Shown one piece after another: positions 1 to 10,667 of a stretch of DNA of 64,000 bases. The translations under genes were made by a program, and so were the position numbers. Location: positions 429,136-493,135 of the forward strand of contig NZ_JAGOPN010000002.1 in NCBI RefSeq assembly GCF_017991995.1, read 5' to 3'. The number at the start of each line of letters is the position of its first letter. Position 1 is the first letter of the stretch. The DNA is from Pseudacidovorax sp. Its GTDB lineage: Bacteria > Pseudomonadota > Gammaproteobacteria > Burkholderiales > Burkholderiaceae_C. The notes below the pieces were generated by a model, which saw only the letters and a program-made list of their open reading frames with translations, did not search any database and was not told where the DNA came from.

Positions 1-422
1 CCGTTGCGGCCGAGCTGGCGCGCCGCGGCCGCAACGTGCCCTTCGCCTACAACCGCAAGGAAGCCAAGGACCATGGCGAGGGCGGCTCGCTGGTCGGTGC
101 GCCTTTGGTCGGCCGGGTGCTGATCGTGGACGACGTCATGTCCGCCGGCACTGCGGTGCGCGAATCCATCGCCACCATCCGCGCCGCCGGTGCCACGCCG
201 CATGCCGTGGCCATCGCGCTGGACCGCCAGGAACAGGCGACCGAGAACGGCCAGGATGTGCCCCACAGCGCGGTGCAGTACGTGCGCGATCAGCTGGGCA
301 TGGCCGTGGTGGCCATCGCCACGCTCGACGACCTGCTGGCCTACCTGGACCAGCGCGCCGGCGCCGACCTGCGCGCCCACCGTGCCAGTGTTCAGGCCTA
401 CCGCGAGCGCTACGGTGCCTGA
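1..422 (+). CDS. pyrE: orotate phosphoribosyltransferase, 3' part (5' end outside window)
   Basis: Makes orotidine monophosphate from orotate and PRPP in de novo pyrimidine synthesis (cytosol). The reading frame is open from base 3 and has no start in the window, so the N-terminal third or so is missing. The visible part holds the FAYNRKEAKDHGEGG loop, which is the flexible catalytic loop of the family, and the PRPP-binding signature VLIVDDVMSAGTA. The C-terminal helix region runs to the TGA at 420-422. The next gene starts inside these last codons, at GTG 415, so the two are probably translationally coupled. The identification is firm because both family signatures are present in the right order and spacing. 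Confidence 0.95.
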   Translation, partial: VAAELARRGRNVPFAYNRKEAKDHGEGGSLVGAPLVGRVLIVDDVMSAGTAVRESIATIRAAGATPHAVAIALDRQEQATENGQDVPHSAVQYVRDQLGMAVVAIATLDDLLAYLDQRAGADLRAHRASVQAYRERYGA

Positions 423-1119
423 TCCGCGCAGCCCCGCCGTCGCGCGGGCGCTGCGCACGCTGGCGGGCCTTGCAACGCTTGCCGTCGGCGGGCTTCCTCC
501 GGCCCAGGTCCAGGCCCAGGCCACCGCAGGCGGCGCGCCGGGCAGCATCTACAGCTGCACCGATGCGGGCGGACGGCGCCTGACCTCCGATCGATTCATC
601 CCCGAATGCGCCGACCGGCTGCAGCTGGAGCTGTCGCCCAGTGGCAGCGTGCGGCGGCGCATCGAACCCGCGCTGTCGCCGCAGCAGCAGGCGGAGCGCG
701 ACCAGCGCCGCAAGGACGAGGAACGGGCCGCGGCCCAGCGCAGGGACGAACGCCGGCGCGACCTGGCGCTGCTGGCGCGCTACCCCGATGCGGCGGCGCA
801 CGACCGCCGGCGCGCCGAGGCGCTGGCCCAGGCCGAAGCGGAAATCGGCGCCGCGCGCAAGCGGCTGGCCGAGCTGGCGCAGGCGCGCCGCAAGCTGGAC
901 GAGGAACTGGAGTTCTACAGCAAGGACCCGTCCCAGGTCCCTGCGGCGCTGAAGGCACGCCTTGCCGACAACGCAGCGGCCGTCACGCTGCAGGAGCGGC
1001 TGCTCCACGAGCAGCAGGGCGAGAAGCAGCGCATCGACGCCCGCTTCGACGAGGAGCGCCAGCGCCTGGACCGGCTCTGGGGCCTCAGCCCCCCAGCCGC
1101 GCCTTCAGCAACGCGTTGA
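415..1119 (+). CDS. DUF4124-domain protein, probably exported, with long charged helical part
   Basis: A 234-residue protein. The GTG start at 415 overlaps the pyrE stop by 8 bases and gives a hydrophobic N-terminal segment (about residues 8-30, ending in AQVQAQA) that looks like a signal peptide. Next comes a DUF4124-like stretch ([21 protein letters not shown]) with two cysteines, which in this family replaces the usual YKCVD..G motif. From about residue 80 to the end it is rich in Arg, Glu, Ala and Gln and predicted to be helical or coiled coil. The function of the family is unknown; members are periplasmic. The last 35 bases overlap the 3' end of gatB on the other strand. A later start is possible. 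Confidence 0.75.
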   Translation: MPDPRSPAVARALRTLAGLATLAVGGLPPAQVQAQATAGGAPGSIYSCTDAGGRRLTSDRFIPECADRLQLELSPSGSVRRRIEPALSPQQQAERDQRRKDEERAAAQRRDERRRDLALLARYPDAAAHDRRRAEALAQAEAEIGAARKRLAELAQARRKLDEELEFYSKDPSQVPAALKARLADNAAAVTLQERLLHEQQGEKQRIDARFDEERQRLDRLWGLSPPAAPSATR

Positions 1120-2578
1120 CCTGGGCCGGGTTGGCCTTGCCCTTGCTCTCCTTCATCACCTGGCCGACCAGGGCGTTGAAGGCCTTTTCCTTGCCGGCGC
1201 GGTATTCGGCGATGTTCTTCTCGTTCTTCGCGAGCACGTCGTCCACGATCTTCTCCAGCGCGCCGGTGTCGTTCATCTGCTTGAGGCCCTTGGCCTCGAT
1301 GACGGCATCGACCGACTCGCCTTCGCCGCTCCAGAGTGCGTCGAAGACCTGGCGGGCGGCGTTGTTGGAGATCGTGCCGTCGCCGATGCGGCCGATCAGC
1401 TGCGCCAGCTGGGCGGGCTTGACCGGCGCGGCGTCGATGGCCGTCTCCTGCGTGTTCAGGCGCTTGGCGATCTCGCCCGACAGCCAGTTGCTGGCCAGCT
1501 TGGGCGTGGCGCCCGCGGCCACGGCGGCATCGAAGTAGGCCGCGTGCGCCGGGCTCTGCGTGAGCTGCGTCGCGTCGTAGTCGGTCAGGCCGAAGTCGCG
1601 CACATAGCGCTCGGCCATCGCACGCGGCAGCTCGGGCATCTGCGCCTTCACCGCATCGACCCAGTCGCGTCCGATCACCAGCGGCGGCAGGTCGGGGTCG
1701 GGGAAGTAGCGGTAGTCGGCCGCGTCTTCCTTGGTGCGCATGGCCCGCGTCTCGCCCGTGTCGGGGTCGAACAGCACCGTGGCCTGCTGGATGGCGTGAC
1801 CGTCCTCGATCTGCTCGATCTGCCAGCGGATCTCGAAGTCGATCGCCTGCTGCATGAAGCGGAAGCTGTTGAGGTTCTTGATCTCGCGGCGCGTGCCCAG
1901 CGGCTGGCCCGGTCGGCGCACCGACACGTTGGCGTCGCAGCGGAAGGACCCTTCCTGCATGTTGCCGTCGCAGATGCCGATCCAGGTCACGATCTTGTGC
2001 AACTCGCGCGCATAGGCCACGGCCTCGGCGGAGGAGCGGATGTCGGGCTCGGTCACGATTTCCAGCAGCGGCGTGCCGGCGCGGTTGAGGTCGATGCCCG
2101 ACTGGCCGACGAAGTCCTCGTGCAGCGACTTGCCGGCGTCTTCTTCGAGGTGGGCGCGCACCAGGCGCACGGTCTTGAGTTCCTCGCCCAGCCAGAAGCT
2201 GACCGAGCCGCCCTGCACGACCGGAATCTCGTACTGGCTGATCTGGTAGCCCTTGGGCAGGTCGGGGTAGAAGTAGTTCTTGCGCGCGAAGATGCTGCGC
2301 GGCGCGATGGTGCTGCCCAGCGCCAGGCCCAGGCGGATGGCGCGCTCGACGGCGCCGCGGTTCATCACCGGCAGCGTGCCGGGCAGGGCCAGGTCCACGG
2401 CGCAGGCCTGCGTGTTGGGCTCGGCGCCGAAGGCGGTGGGCGCGCGGCTGAAGATCTTGCTCTCGGTGGAGAGCTGCGCATGCGTCTCGAAGCCGATGAC
2501 GACTTCATAGCCCTGCACCAGCGGGCCGGTGGGGCGGCCCTCCTGGGCGGCGGCGAAGGTGTTGGTCTCGGTGCTCAT
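1085..2578 (-). CDS. gatB: Asp-tRNA(Asn)/Glu-tRNA(Gln) amidotransferase subunit B
   Basis: Subunit B of the GatCAB complex, which converts misacylated Glu-tRNA(Gln) or Asp-tRNA(Asn) to the amide form. GatB phosphorylates the acyl group and binds the tRNA. At 497 residues it is of normal length. The family signature [21 protein letters not shown] lies near residues 24-44, the [17 protein letters not shown] segment near 100-117, and the C-terminal tRNA-binding YqeY-like domain from about 350. It is the last gene of the gatC-gatA-gatB operon and starts one base after the gatA stop codon. The 3' end overlaps the opposing DUF4124 gene by 35 bases. Confidence 0.97.
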   Translation of the reverse strand: MSTETNTFAAAQEGRPTGPLVQGYEVVIGFETHAQLSTESKIFSRAPTAFGAEPNTQACAVDLALPGTLPVMNRGAVERAIRLGLALGSTIAPRSIFARKNYFYPDLPKGYQISQYEIPVVQGGSVSFWLGEELKTVRLVRAHLEEDAGKSLHEDFVGQSGIDLNRAGTPLLEIVTEPDIRSSAEAVAYARELHKIVTWIGICDGNMQEGSFRCDANVSVRRPGQPLGTRREIKNLNSFRFMQQAIDFEIRWQIEQIEDGHAIQQATVLFDPDTGETRAMRTKEDAADYRYFPDPDLPPLVIGRDWVDAVKAQMPELPRAMAERYVRDFGLTDYDATQLTQSPAHAAYFDAAVAAGATPKLASNWLSGEIAKRLNTQETAIDAAPVKPAQLAQLIGRIGDGTISNNAARQVFDALWSGEGESVDAVIEAKGLKQMNDTGALEKIVDDVLAKNEKNIAEYRAGKEKAFNALVGQVMKESKGKANPAQVNALLKARLGG

Positions 2579-2579
2579 C

Positions 2580-4070
2580 TCAGAAGCCGGTGGGCGTGCG
2601 TTGGTGCCAGTCGGTGGCCTGCTGGAAGCGGTGGGCGGCGTTCAGCAGCCGGCCTTCGGCGAAGTAGTTGCCGATCAGCTGCAGGCCCACGGGCATGCCG
2701 CCGTCGAAGCCGCAGGGCAGCGAGAGGCCCGGCAGGCCGGCCAGCGAGCCGGGCAGGGTGAAGATGTCGGCCAGGTAGTCGGCCACGGGGTCGTCGCTGT
2801 GCGCGCCGATGGCCCAGGCCACGGTGGGCGCGGCGGGGCCGGCGATGACGTCGCAGTCGCGGAAGGCCGCCTGGAAGTCGTCCGCGATCATCCGGCGCAC
2901 CTTCTGCGCCTGCAGGTAGTAGGCGTCGTAATAGCCGTGCGAGAGCACGTAGGTGCCGATCATGATGCGGCGCTTGACCTCGTCGCCGAAGCCTTCGGCG
3001 CGGGTCTTCATGTACATCTCGGCCAGGTCCTTGTACTGGCTGGCGCGGTGGCCGAACTTCACGCCGTCGAAGCGGCTGAGGTTGGAGCTGGCCTCGGCCG
3101 CGGCAATGATGTAGTAGACGGGAATGGCCAGCTCGGTGCGCGGCAGGCTCACTTCGACGCGGCGGGCGCCCAGCTTCTCGTACTCGGCCAGGGCGGCCTC
3201 GATGGCGGCGCGCACGCCAGGCGCCACGCCCTCGCCCAGGAATTCCTTGGGCACGCCGATGCGCAGGCCGTCGAGCGAGCCGGTCAGCCCCTGCGAGAAG
3301 TCCTCGGCCGGGCGGTCCAGCGAGGTGGAGTCGCGGTCGGGGTCGGGCCCGCACATGGCCGACAGCAGCAGGGCGCAGTCCTCGGCCGAGCGGGCCATGG
3401 GGCCGGCCTGGTCCAGGCTGGAGGCGAAGGCGATCATGCCGTAGCGGCTGGCGCGGCCGTAGGTGGGCTTGATGCCGGTGATGCCGCAGAAGCTGGCCGG
3501 CTGGCGGATCGACCCACCGGTGTCGGTGCCGGTGGCGGCGGGCGCCAGGCCGGCGGCCACGGCCACGGCGCTGCCGCCGGAGGAGCCGCCGGGCACGCGC
3601 GCCGTGTCCCAGGGGTTGCGCACGGGCACGGGCTGGTCGGCGCCGACCGCGGGCACCGCCACGTTCTGGTTGGACGAGCCCATGGCGAATTCGTCGCAGC
3701 TGAGCTTGCCCAGCGTGACCATGCCGGCCTCGCCCAACTTGCGCACCACGGTGGCGTCGAAGGGCGACTGGTAGCCGGCCAGCATGCGCGAACCCGCGGT
3801 GCTGGGCCAGCCGGTGGTCACGAAGATGTCCTTGTGGGCGACGGGCACGCCGGCCAGCGGGCCGGCGCTGCCGGCCGCGATGGCTGCGTCGGCGGCGCGG
3901 GCCTGGGCGAGCGTCGCGTCTTCATCGACGGCCACGAAGGCGCCCAGGTCCTGCCGGGCGGCCATGCGGCCCAGGAAGTGCTGGGCGGTCTCCACGGCAG
4001 AGACTTCGCGGGCGGCCAGGGCGCGGGCCAGGTCGGCCACACCACGTTGGTGCAGGTCGGGCGCGCTCAT
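2580..4070 (-). CDS. gatA: Asp-tRNA(Asn)/Glu-tRNA(Gln) amidotransferase subunit A
   Basis: The glutaminase and amidase subunit of GatCAB, which frees ammonia from glutamine. The 496-residue protein has the amidase-signature fold. The catalytic lysine sits in [13 protein letters not shown] near residue 77, the glycine/serine-rich motif [14 protein letters not shown] near 170-183, and [17 protein letters not shown] carries the nucleophilic serine just after it. The start at 4070 is chosen because its ATG overlaps the gatC stop as ATGA, typical translational coupling. An open frame continues far upstream on this strand, but it only crosses gatC and mreB in the wrong frame and is not coding. Confidence 0.97.
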   Translation of the reverse strand: MSAPDLHQRGVADLARALAAREVSAVETAQHFLGRMAARQDLGAFVAVDEDATLAQARAADAAIAAGSAGPLAGVPVAHKDIFVTTGWPSTAGSRMLAGYQSPFDATVVRKLGEAGMVTLGKLSCDEFAMGSSNQNVAVPAVGADQPVPVRNPWDTARVPGGSSGGSAVAVAAGLAPAATGTDTGGSIRQPASFCGITGIKPTYGRASRYGMIAFASSLDQAGPMARSAEDCALLLSAMCGPDPDRDSTSLDRPAEDFSQGLTGSLDGLRIGVPKEFLGEGVAPGVRAAIEAALAEYEKLGARRVEVSLPRTELAIPVYYIIAAAEASSNLSRFDGVKFGHRASQYKDLAEMYMKTRAEGFGDEVKRRIMIGTYVLSHGYYDAYYLQAQKVRRMIADDFQAAFRDCDVIAGPAAPTVAWAIGAHSDDPVADYLADIFTLPGSLAGLPGLSLPCGFDGGMPVGLQLIGNYFAEGRLLNAAHRFQQATDWHQRTPTGF

Positions 4071-4366
4071 TCGATCACCTTCGGCACGAGGAACAGGCCG
4101 TTCTCGACGGCGGGGGCGCTCTTCTGGTTGGCCTCGCGCTGGTTGGGCTCGGTGGCCGCGTCGTCGCGCAGGCGAAGGACGATGTCCTCGATGGCGGAGA
4201 CGGGGTGCGACAGCGGCTCGACCCCGGTGGTGTCCACGGCGCGCATGCGCTCGACGAGGTCGAAGAAACCATTGATCTGGCCGCGCAGGCGTTCGCTTTC
4301 TTCGGGCGCCAGCGCCAGCCGCGCCAGCGACGCGATGCGCGCGGTATCGGTGGTGGAGAGAGACAT
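4067..4366 (-). CDS. gatC: Asp-tRNA(Asn)/Glu-tRNA(Gln) amidotransferase subunit C
   Basis: Small stabilising subunit of GatCAB, 99 residues, the usual size. It begins [19 protein letters not shown], a helix typical of GatC, and contains the family pattern GVEPLSHPV in the middle. It is the first gene of the gatCAB operon and its TGA overlaps the gatA ATG. An ATG 17 codons upstream is also in frame, but the extension is not GatC-like, so the start at 4366 is preferred. The operon is divergent from mreB across a 232-base gap. Confidence 0.95.
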   Translation of the reverse strand: MSLSTTDTARIASLARLALAPEESERLRGQINGFFDLVERMRAVDTTGVEPLSHPVSAIEDIVLRLRDDAATEPNQREANQKSAPAVENGLFLVPKVIE

Positions 4367-5642
<1,276 letters not shown>

Positions 5643-5659
5643 GCCAGGACTGTGTTCGC

Positions 5660-5691
5660 AGGCCGGCCCGGTTGCACGGGCCGGCCTTTTT
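5660..5691 (+). terminator. intrinsic terminator between mreB and mreC
   Basis: The 11-base arms AGGCCGGCCCG (5660-5670) and CGGGCCGGCCT (5677-5687) are perfectly complementary around a 6-base loop and run into a run of five T (5687-5691). This is a textbook Rho-independent terminator, 18 bases past the mreB stop. It should make mreB more abundant than mreCD-mrdA, either by partial read-through or because mreC has its own promoter. Confidence 0.8.
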
Positions 5692-5730
5692 GCCATATAG
5701 ACGCCCAGCCATTCCGCAAGGTCCGACCCC

Positions 5731-6846
5731 ATGCCGCTCGGCACGCTCGACCGCTCCGCGCCGCCCCTGTTCAACCAGGGGCCGTCCGCGCTGTCGCGCT
5801 TCGTCTTCTGCAGCGCGCTGGCCGTCTTCCTGATGGTGGCCGATGCGCGCTTCGACGTGGTGGCGCCGGTGCGCACGGCGCTCGGCACGCTGCTGTTCCC
5901 GCTGCAGTGGGCGGTGCTCAAGCCGGTGCAGTGGGTGTCGGCCACCAACCGGCAGTTCGAGGACCTGGCCACCGCCCAGCGCAACGAGGCGGAGGCCCGG
6001 CGCCGGCTGGTGCTGCAGTCCGAACGGGCCAGCCAGGCCGATGCGCTCGCGCGCGAGAACGCCCGCCTGCGCACGCTGCTGGAACTGCGGCAGAACGCAC
6101 CCACGCCCGGCCGCGCCGCCGAGGTGCTGTATGACGCCGCCGACCCGTACACCCGCAAGGTCGTCATCGACCAGGGCCAGGTGCATGGCATCGCCGCGGG
6201 CTCGCCGGTGATCGACGAGCAGGGCGTGCTGGGCCAGGTGACGCGGGTGATGGCCTTTTCGAGTGAGGTGACGCTGGTGATCGACCGCGACCTGTCCATC
6301 CCCGTGCAGAACACGCGCACGGGTGCGCGCAGCGTGGCCTTCGGCGATGCCGGTCCGCACAGCGCGGGCATGGAGCTGCGCTTCACCGCCGCCAACGCCG
6401 ACGTGCGCGAGGGCGACCTGCTCTCCACCAGCGGCGTGGACGGTGTCTACCCCGCGGGCCTGCCGGTGGCGCGCGTGGACCGCATCGACCGCCGGGCCGA
6501 CACCGCCTTCGCGCGCATCCACTGCGTACCGCTGGCCCGCGTCGGCGCGGCGCGCTACGTGATGGTGCTCACGCCCGTGGGCGAGGCGCCGCCCGTGGTC
6601 CGGCCCAGCCCTGCGGCCGCGACGGGCGACGCGCGCAAGTCCGACCGGCCGGGCCGCAGGAACGACACGCCCGCCTCCACCATGCCCGCTCCGGCCAGTC
6701 GGCCCGGTACGCCGGCAGCGTCCCCCGCGCCAACGGCGCCGGCGACCTCTGCGGCACCCAGGGTCGCCGCGCCGGCACCGGCGCCCGCCCAGGCGCCGCG
6801 CGCTTCGACGAGCCGCCCACCGGCGGCAGGAGGCGCCGCGCCATGA
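5731..6846 (+). CDS. mreC: rod shape-determining protein MreC
   Basis: Bitopic inner-membrane protein linking MreB to the periplasmic elongation enzymes. It is 371 residues. One membrane helix lies at about residues 22-40, then a periplasmic coiled coil at about 72-117, then the beta-rich MreC core to about 290 ([26 protein letters not shown] is characteristic). The last 75 or so residues are Ala/Pro-rich low complexity, a tail common in Comamonadaceae MreC and absent from E. coli. The stop overlaps the mreD start as ATGA. Confidence 0.95.
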   Translation: MPLGTLDRSAPPLFNQGPSALSRFVFCSALAVFLMVADARFDVVAPVRTALGTLLFPLQWAVLKPVQWVSATNRQFEDLATAQRNEAEARRRLVLQSERASQADALARENARLRTLLELRQNAPTPGRAAEVLYDAADPYTRKVVIDQGQVHGIAAGSPVIDEQGVLGQVTRVMAFSSEVTLVIDRDLSIPVQNTRTGARSVAFGDAGPHSAGMELRFTAANADVREGDLLSTSGVDGVYPAGLPVARVDRIDRRADTAFARIHCVPLARVGAARYVMVLTPVGEAPPVVRPSPAAATGDARKSDRPGRRNDTPASTMPAPASRPGTPAASPAPTAPATSAAPRVAAPAPAPAQAPRASTSRPPAAGGAAP

Positions 6847-7364
6847 TCATGCGCCCCGGCCAGGAGCAGCTGCTGCTGCCCGTGCGGCCGCTCTTCATCT
6901 GGGGCAGCCTGTTCGTCGCGCTGCTGTTGAACATGCTGCCCCTGGGTCGCCTGCCCTGGATGCCGGACCTGCTGGCCGTGGTGCTGGTGTTCTGGGGTGT
7001 GCACCAGCCCGCCCGCATCGGGCTGGGCGCGGCCTTCTTCTTTGGCCTGGCCATGGACGTGCACGAGTCCTCGCTGCTGGGCCAGCACGCGCTGTCCTAT
7101 GCCACGTTGAGCTTCTTCGCCATCACCATCCACCGGCGCCTGCTCTGGTACCGGCTCTCGGCCCAGGCGCTGCAGCTGGTGCCGCTCTTCTCGCTGTCGC
7201 GGTTGATCGAGCTGGGCATCCGGCTGGTCGGCGGCGGCATCTTCCCGGGCTGGATCACCCTGCTGGGCGCCGCCCTCGAGGCGATGCTGTGGCCGGTGGT
7301 CACCTGGCTGCTGCTGATCCCGCAGCGCCGGCCGCCCGAGCAGGACGAGAACCGCCCTCTGTGA
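6843..7364 (+). CDS. mreD: rod shape-determining protein MreD
   Basis: Integral membrane partner of MreC in the elongasome, 173 residues. Five hydrophobic segments span most of the protein, starting with LFIWGSLFVALLLNMLPLG. The segment GLAMDVHESSLLGQHALSY matches the conserved core of the family (GLxxDxxxxxxLGxHAL). The ATG at 6843 overlaps the mreC stop by four bases. No strong Shine-Dalgarno is seen, so translation probably depends on mreC. Confidence 0.93.
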   Translation: MIMRPGQEQLLLPVRPLFIWGSLFVALLLNMLPLGRLPWMPDLLAVVLVFWGVHQPARIGLGAAFFFGLAMDVHESSLLGQHALSYATLSFFAITIHRRLLWYRLSAQALQLVPLFSLSRLIELGIRLVGGGIFPGWITLLGAALEAMLWPVVTWLLLIPQRRPPEQDENRPL

Positions 7365-7434
7365 GTGCGGGTCTTGCTATGCATGCCCTCGCTGGCGCCC
7401 TAAGCTTCGCGCGCCCGTCCGCCCTGCGCCTGCC

Positions 7435-9405
7435 ATGACCGAGATCCGCAACGTCGCCGCCGACCTCGCGCGCTTCAAGCGCCGCGTGCTGGTGATCGCG
7501 CTGGTGGTGCTGACGGCCTTTGTATTGCTGGGCCTGCGCCTGTTCCATCTGCAGGTCACGCGCCACGAGGAACTGGCCGAGCGCGCCGAGAGCAACCGCA
7601 CGGCCGTGGTGCCGGTGGTGCCCAACCGCGGGCTGATCCTGGACCGCAACGGTGTGATCCTGGCCTCCAACTACTCGGCCTACACGCTGGAGATCACGCC
7701 CTCCAAGGCGGGCGACCTGGAGCAGACCATCGACGAACTGGCCAAGATCGTCGAGATCCAGCCGCGCGACCGCCGTCGTTTCAAGCGCCTGCGCGAGGAC
7801 TCGCGCAGCTTCGACTCCATTCCCATCCGCACTCGCCTCACCGACGAGGAGGTCGCCCGCTTCGCGGCCCAGCGCTACCGCTTCCCTGGCGTGGAGATCA
7901 AGGCGCGGCTCTTCCGCAGCTACCCGATGGGCGAGCTGGCCAGCCATGTGCTGGGCTACATCGGCCGCATCAACCAGCGCGAGAAGGCAGCCATGGAGGA
8001 CTGGCCCGAAGAGGACCAGGCCAACTACAAAGGCACCGACTACATCGGCAAGCTGGGCATCGAGCAGAGCTACGAGAAGGTGCTGCACGGGCAGACGGGC
8101 GTCGAGCAGATGGAGACCTCGGCCGGCGGCCGCGCGGTGCGACGGCTGGCCAGCCATCCGGCCACGCCTGGCAATACCGTCATGCTGTCGCTGGACATCA
8201 AGCTGCAGAAGCTGGTGGAGGACATGTTCGGCGACCGCCGCGGCGCGCTGGTGGCGCTCGATCCGCGCAACGGCGAGGTGCTGGCCTTCGTCAGCAAGCC
8301 GACCTTCAACCCGAATCTCTTCGTCGAGGGCATCGACAGCGAAAGCTGGGCCGCGCTCAACGAGTCCATCGACAAGCCGCTGCTCAACCGCGCCCTGCGC
8401 GGCACCTACCCGCCCGGCTCCACCTACAAGCCCTTCATGGCACTGGGCGCGCTCGAGCTGGGCAAGCGCTCGCCCACGCTGGTGATCAACGACCCCGGCT
8501 ACTACACCTATGGCGGCCACACCTTCCGCAGCCACGAGGGCGGCCTGGGCGGCGTGGACATGGTGCGGGCCCTCCAGTTCTCCAGCAACACCTACTTCTA
8601 TTCGCTGGCGGTGGACATGGGCGTGGACACCATCCACGACTTCATGAAGCCGCTGGGCTTCGGCCAGATCACCGGTATCGACCTGCCCGGCGAGGTGCGC
8701 GGCGTGCTGCCCAGCACCGAGTGGAAGCGCAGCGTCAACAAGCGGCCGGAGGCCCGGCGCTGGTACTCGGGCGAGACGGTGTCGCTGGGCATCGGCCAGG
8801 GCTACAACAACTTCACCATGCTGCAGCTGGCCTCGGCCGAGGCGACGCTCGCCAACGGCGGAACCAAGTTCCGGCCGCATGTGGTCAAGGCCATCAAGAA
8901 CACCGTGACCGGGCAGGTGCAGGAAGAGATCCAGCCGCCGGGCGAGAACCTCGGCTTCAAGGCGAAGAACATCGACATCGTGCGGGCGGGCCTGGTGGCG
9001 GTGAACAAGGCCGGCACGGGCACGCGCATCTTTGCCGGCGCGCCCTACACCTCGGCCGGCAAGACCGGCACCGCCCAGGCGGTGAGCCTGGGCCAGAACG
9101 TCAAGTACAACGCCAAGGCGCTGGAGGAGCACCAGCGCGACCATTCGCTGTTCGCCGCCTTCGCGCCGGCCGAGAACCCGCGCATCGCGCTCGCCGTGAT
9201 CGTGGAGAACGCCGGCTTCGGTGCCGCCGCGGCGGCGCCCATCGTGCGGCGGGTGTTCGACTACTGGCTGCTGGGCCAGTACCCCAACGAGCAGGACATG
9301 GCCGCGGTGCGCGCGGGCAAGGCGGCCGCACCCATCGGGCAGCCGCTGCCGGCGACAGAGGTGGCGCTGCCGTCCTCGACTGCGTCGGCCGCCACGGCGC
9401 CCTGA
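7435..9405 (+). CDS. mrdA: penicillin-binding protein 2, elongasome transpeptidase
   Basis: D,D-transpeptidase that cross-links lateral-wall peptidoglycan with RodA and MreBCD. It is 656 residues, normal for the family. There is a cytoplasmic N-terminus, a single membrane helix at about 18-38, a pedestal domain, and the transpeptidase domain. All three active-site motifs are intact: S329-T-Y-K, S383-S-N and K543-T-G-T. The Ala/Pro/Thr-rich tail after about 630 is not conserved. It is the last gene of the mre cluster here. In most relatives rodA follows immediately; instead a convergent TauE/SafE gene lies 120 bases downstream. Confidence 0.97.
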   Translation: MTEIRNVAADLARFKRRVLVIALVVLTAFVLLGLRLFHLQVTRHEELAERAESNRTAVVPVVPNRGLILDRNGVILASNYSAYTLEITPSKAGDLEQTIDELAKIVEIQPRDRRRFKRLREDSRSFDSIPIRTRLTDEEVARFAAQRYRFPGVEIKARLFRSYPMGELASHVLGYIGRINQREKAAMEDWPEEDQANYKGTDYIGKLGIEQSYEKVLHGQTGVEQMETSAGGRAVRRLASHPATPGNTVMLSLDIKLQKLVEDMFGDRRGALVALDPRNGEVLAFVSKPTFNPNLFVEGIDSESWAALNESIDKPLLNRALRGTYPPGSTYKPFMALGALELGKRSPTLVINDPGYYTYGGHTFRSHEGGLGGVDMVRALQFSSNTYFYSLAVDMGVDTIHDFMKPLGFGQITGIDLPGEVRGVLPSTEWKRSVNKRPEARRWYSGETVSLGIGQGYNNFTMLQLASAEATLANGGTKFRPHVVKAIKNTVTGQVQEEIQPPGENLGFKAKNIDIVRAGLVAVNKAGTGTRIFAGAPYTSAGKTGTAQAVSLGQNVKYNAKALEEHQRDHSLFAAFAPAENPRIALAVIVENAGFGAAAAAPIVRRVFDYWLLGQYPNEQDMAAVRAGKAAAPIGQPLPATEVALPSSTASAATAP

Positions 9406-9525
9406 GCGCGGTGCCTTCGACGCAGCAGGGCGTTCCTGGCGCGCGCCCTCGGTGCCATGCCGGCGTCTTCAGCCGTGGTGGGCATCGACGCGCGGGCGCG
9501 ACCGCCCACCCCTGTCAACCGACGC

Positions 9526-10284
9526 TCACCGCAGGAACGCGTCGTAGGCCGTCTTGCAGATGAGCGCGCTCACCACGACGATGAAGGCGCCGCGCACGAA
9601 GCCGGCCCCATGCCGAAGCGCGAGCCGCGTGCCGATCAGGCTGCCGCTGATGTTGGCCACGGCCATCGCCAGCCCGAGCGTCCAGATCACATGCCCCTTG
9701 AGCCCGAAGAGCAGCAGCGCACCGAGGTTGGTCATGATGTTGATGACCTTGGCGCTGGCCGACGCATGCAGGAAGTCGTGGCCCAGCCAACGCACGAACA
9801 GGAAGATCAGGAAGCTGCCTGTGCCCGGCCCGAAGATGCCGTCGTAGAAGCCCAGCAGCAGGCCGACGGCACCGGTGGCGGCCAGTTCGGCCTTGCCCGC
9901 GAAGCGCGGCTGGTGCGTGAGGCCCAGGTCTTTGCGCGCCAGGGTGTAGAGCAGCAGCGCCCCCAGCACCACGGGCAGCGCCTTGCGCAGCGCATCCGTC
10001 GGCACCCAGGTGACCACCCAGGCGCCCGTGAGCGAACCGCCGAAGGCCAGCACCGCCGCCACCGACAGCGAGCGCCAGGGCAGGCGCACGCGCCGCAGGT
10101 ACTGCGCGGCCGAGGCGGCCGTGCCCCAGACCGAGGCGCTCTTGTTGGTGCCCAGCAGCGTGGCACCGGCGGTGTCGGGAAAGGCGGCGAACAGCGCTGG
10201 CACCAGCACCAGCCCGCCGCCGCCGACGATCGCGTCCATGAATCCCGCCGTCAGCGAGGCCAATGCCATCCATGCCCATTCCAT
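9526..10284 (-). CDS. TauE/SafE-family membrane transporter (anion/sulfite exporter type)
   Basis: A 252-residue polytopic membrane protein of the TauE/SafE (formerly DUF81) family, whose characterised members export sulfite, sulfoacetate or related organic anions; the substrate here is unknown. It has about eight hydrophobic segments. The two family repeats are visible: AGFMDAIVGGGGLVLVPAL near the start and LGFYDGIFGPGTGSFLIF in the middle. The start at 10284 (MEWAWMALASL) is chosen because it begins the first membrane helix; an upstream in-frame ATG would add 36 hydrophilic residues. It lies downstream of a terminator and a structured non-coding region on the same strand. Confidence 0.88.
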   Translation of the reverse strand: MEWAWMALASLTAGFMDAIVGGGGLVLVPALFAAFPDTAGATLLGTNKSASVWGTAASAAQYLRRVRLPWRSLSVAAVLAFGGSLTGAWVVTWVPTDALRKALPVVLGALLLYTLARKDLGLTHQPRFAGKAELAATGAVGLLLGFYDGIFGPGTGSFLIFLFVRWLGHDFLHASASAKVINIMTNLGALLLFGLKGHVIWTLGLAMAVANISGSLIGTRLALRHGAGFVRGAFIVVVSALICKTAYDAFLR

Positions 10285-10387
10285 AGGGGCAGGATTGTCG
10301 CAGCGGAAACGCTCCTGTTTTGGGAGCGGCAGAGCGGCCGTTATGTAGCGCTCTCGGCAGGATGTGGGCAGGTCCGCTCGGGTGATG

Positions 10388-10421
10388 GACAAAAAAAAGC
10401 GCCGACTGAGCGGCGCTTTGA
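10388..10421 (-). terminator. intrinsic terminator, minus strand, between kup and the TauE gene
   Basis: Read on the minus strand, AAAGCGCCG and CGGCGCTTT form a 9-bp stem with a 6-base CTCAGT loop, followed by eight T. It ends transcripts coming from kup or from the structured RNA region at 10430-10600. It lies about 100 bases before the TauE start codon, so it could also act as the switchable terminator of a leader. Confidence 0.85.
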
Positions 10422-10600
10422 AAGTTGTCTGGCTTCTCGTCGGACGGAGGCCTTTGGGAATCTCATGAATTTTGATTTTTCTGGATTTGTCTCCTCAGAC
10501 CCTCGCGCATCAGCAGGGCGGTGCCTGCTGCGAGTGGCAGGACTTTAGGTCCTGCACCGCGGTAGTGCATTGGGACTAACCCGTGGCCCGGATTCGGGCA
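10388..10600 (-). ncRNA. candidate structured RNA (small RNA or riboswitch-like leader)
   Basis: This fills most of the 383-base gap between kup and the TauE gene; no protein frame is convincing. On the minus strand there are, in order: hairpin GCCCG-AATC-CGGGC (10599-10586); hairpin GCAGGAC-CTAAA-GTCCTGC (10555-10537); a composite stem CTCGC/GCGAG (10534-10530 with 10506-10502) enclosing AGCAGG/CCTGCT (10529-10524 with 10517-10512), whose loop CACCGC can pair with GCGGTG at 10560-10555 as a pseudoknot; hairpin GTCT-GAGG-AGAC (10500-10489); then an A-rich linker and the terminator. It could be an independent small RNA or a TauE leader. It does not match a family I can name. The transcription start is not identified. 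Confidence 0.5.
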
Positions 10601-10667
10601 GCGTGCGGGCATCGGGGACGCCGCCCAGGCGCCCGCATCCCGTCGGCGCGCATGGGCGGATGCGCGG

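Noticed and set aside
9477..9510. Inverted repeat GGTGGGC...GCCCACC between mrdA and the TauE gene
   Set aside because: Seven-base arms with a 20-base GC-rich loop and no T-run; expected by chance at this base composition.
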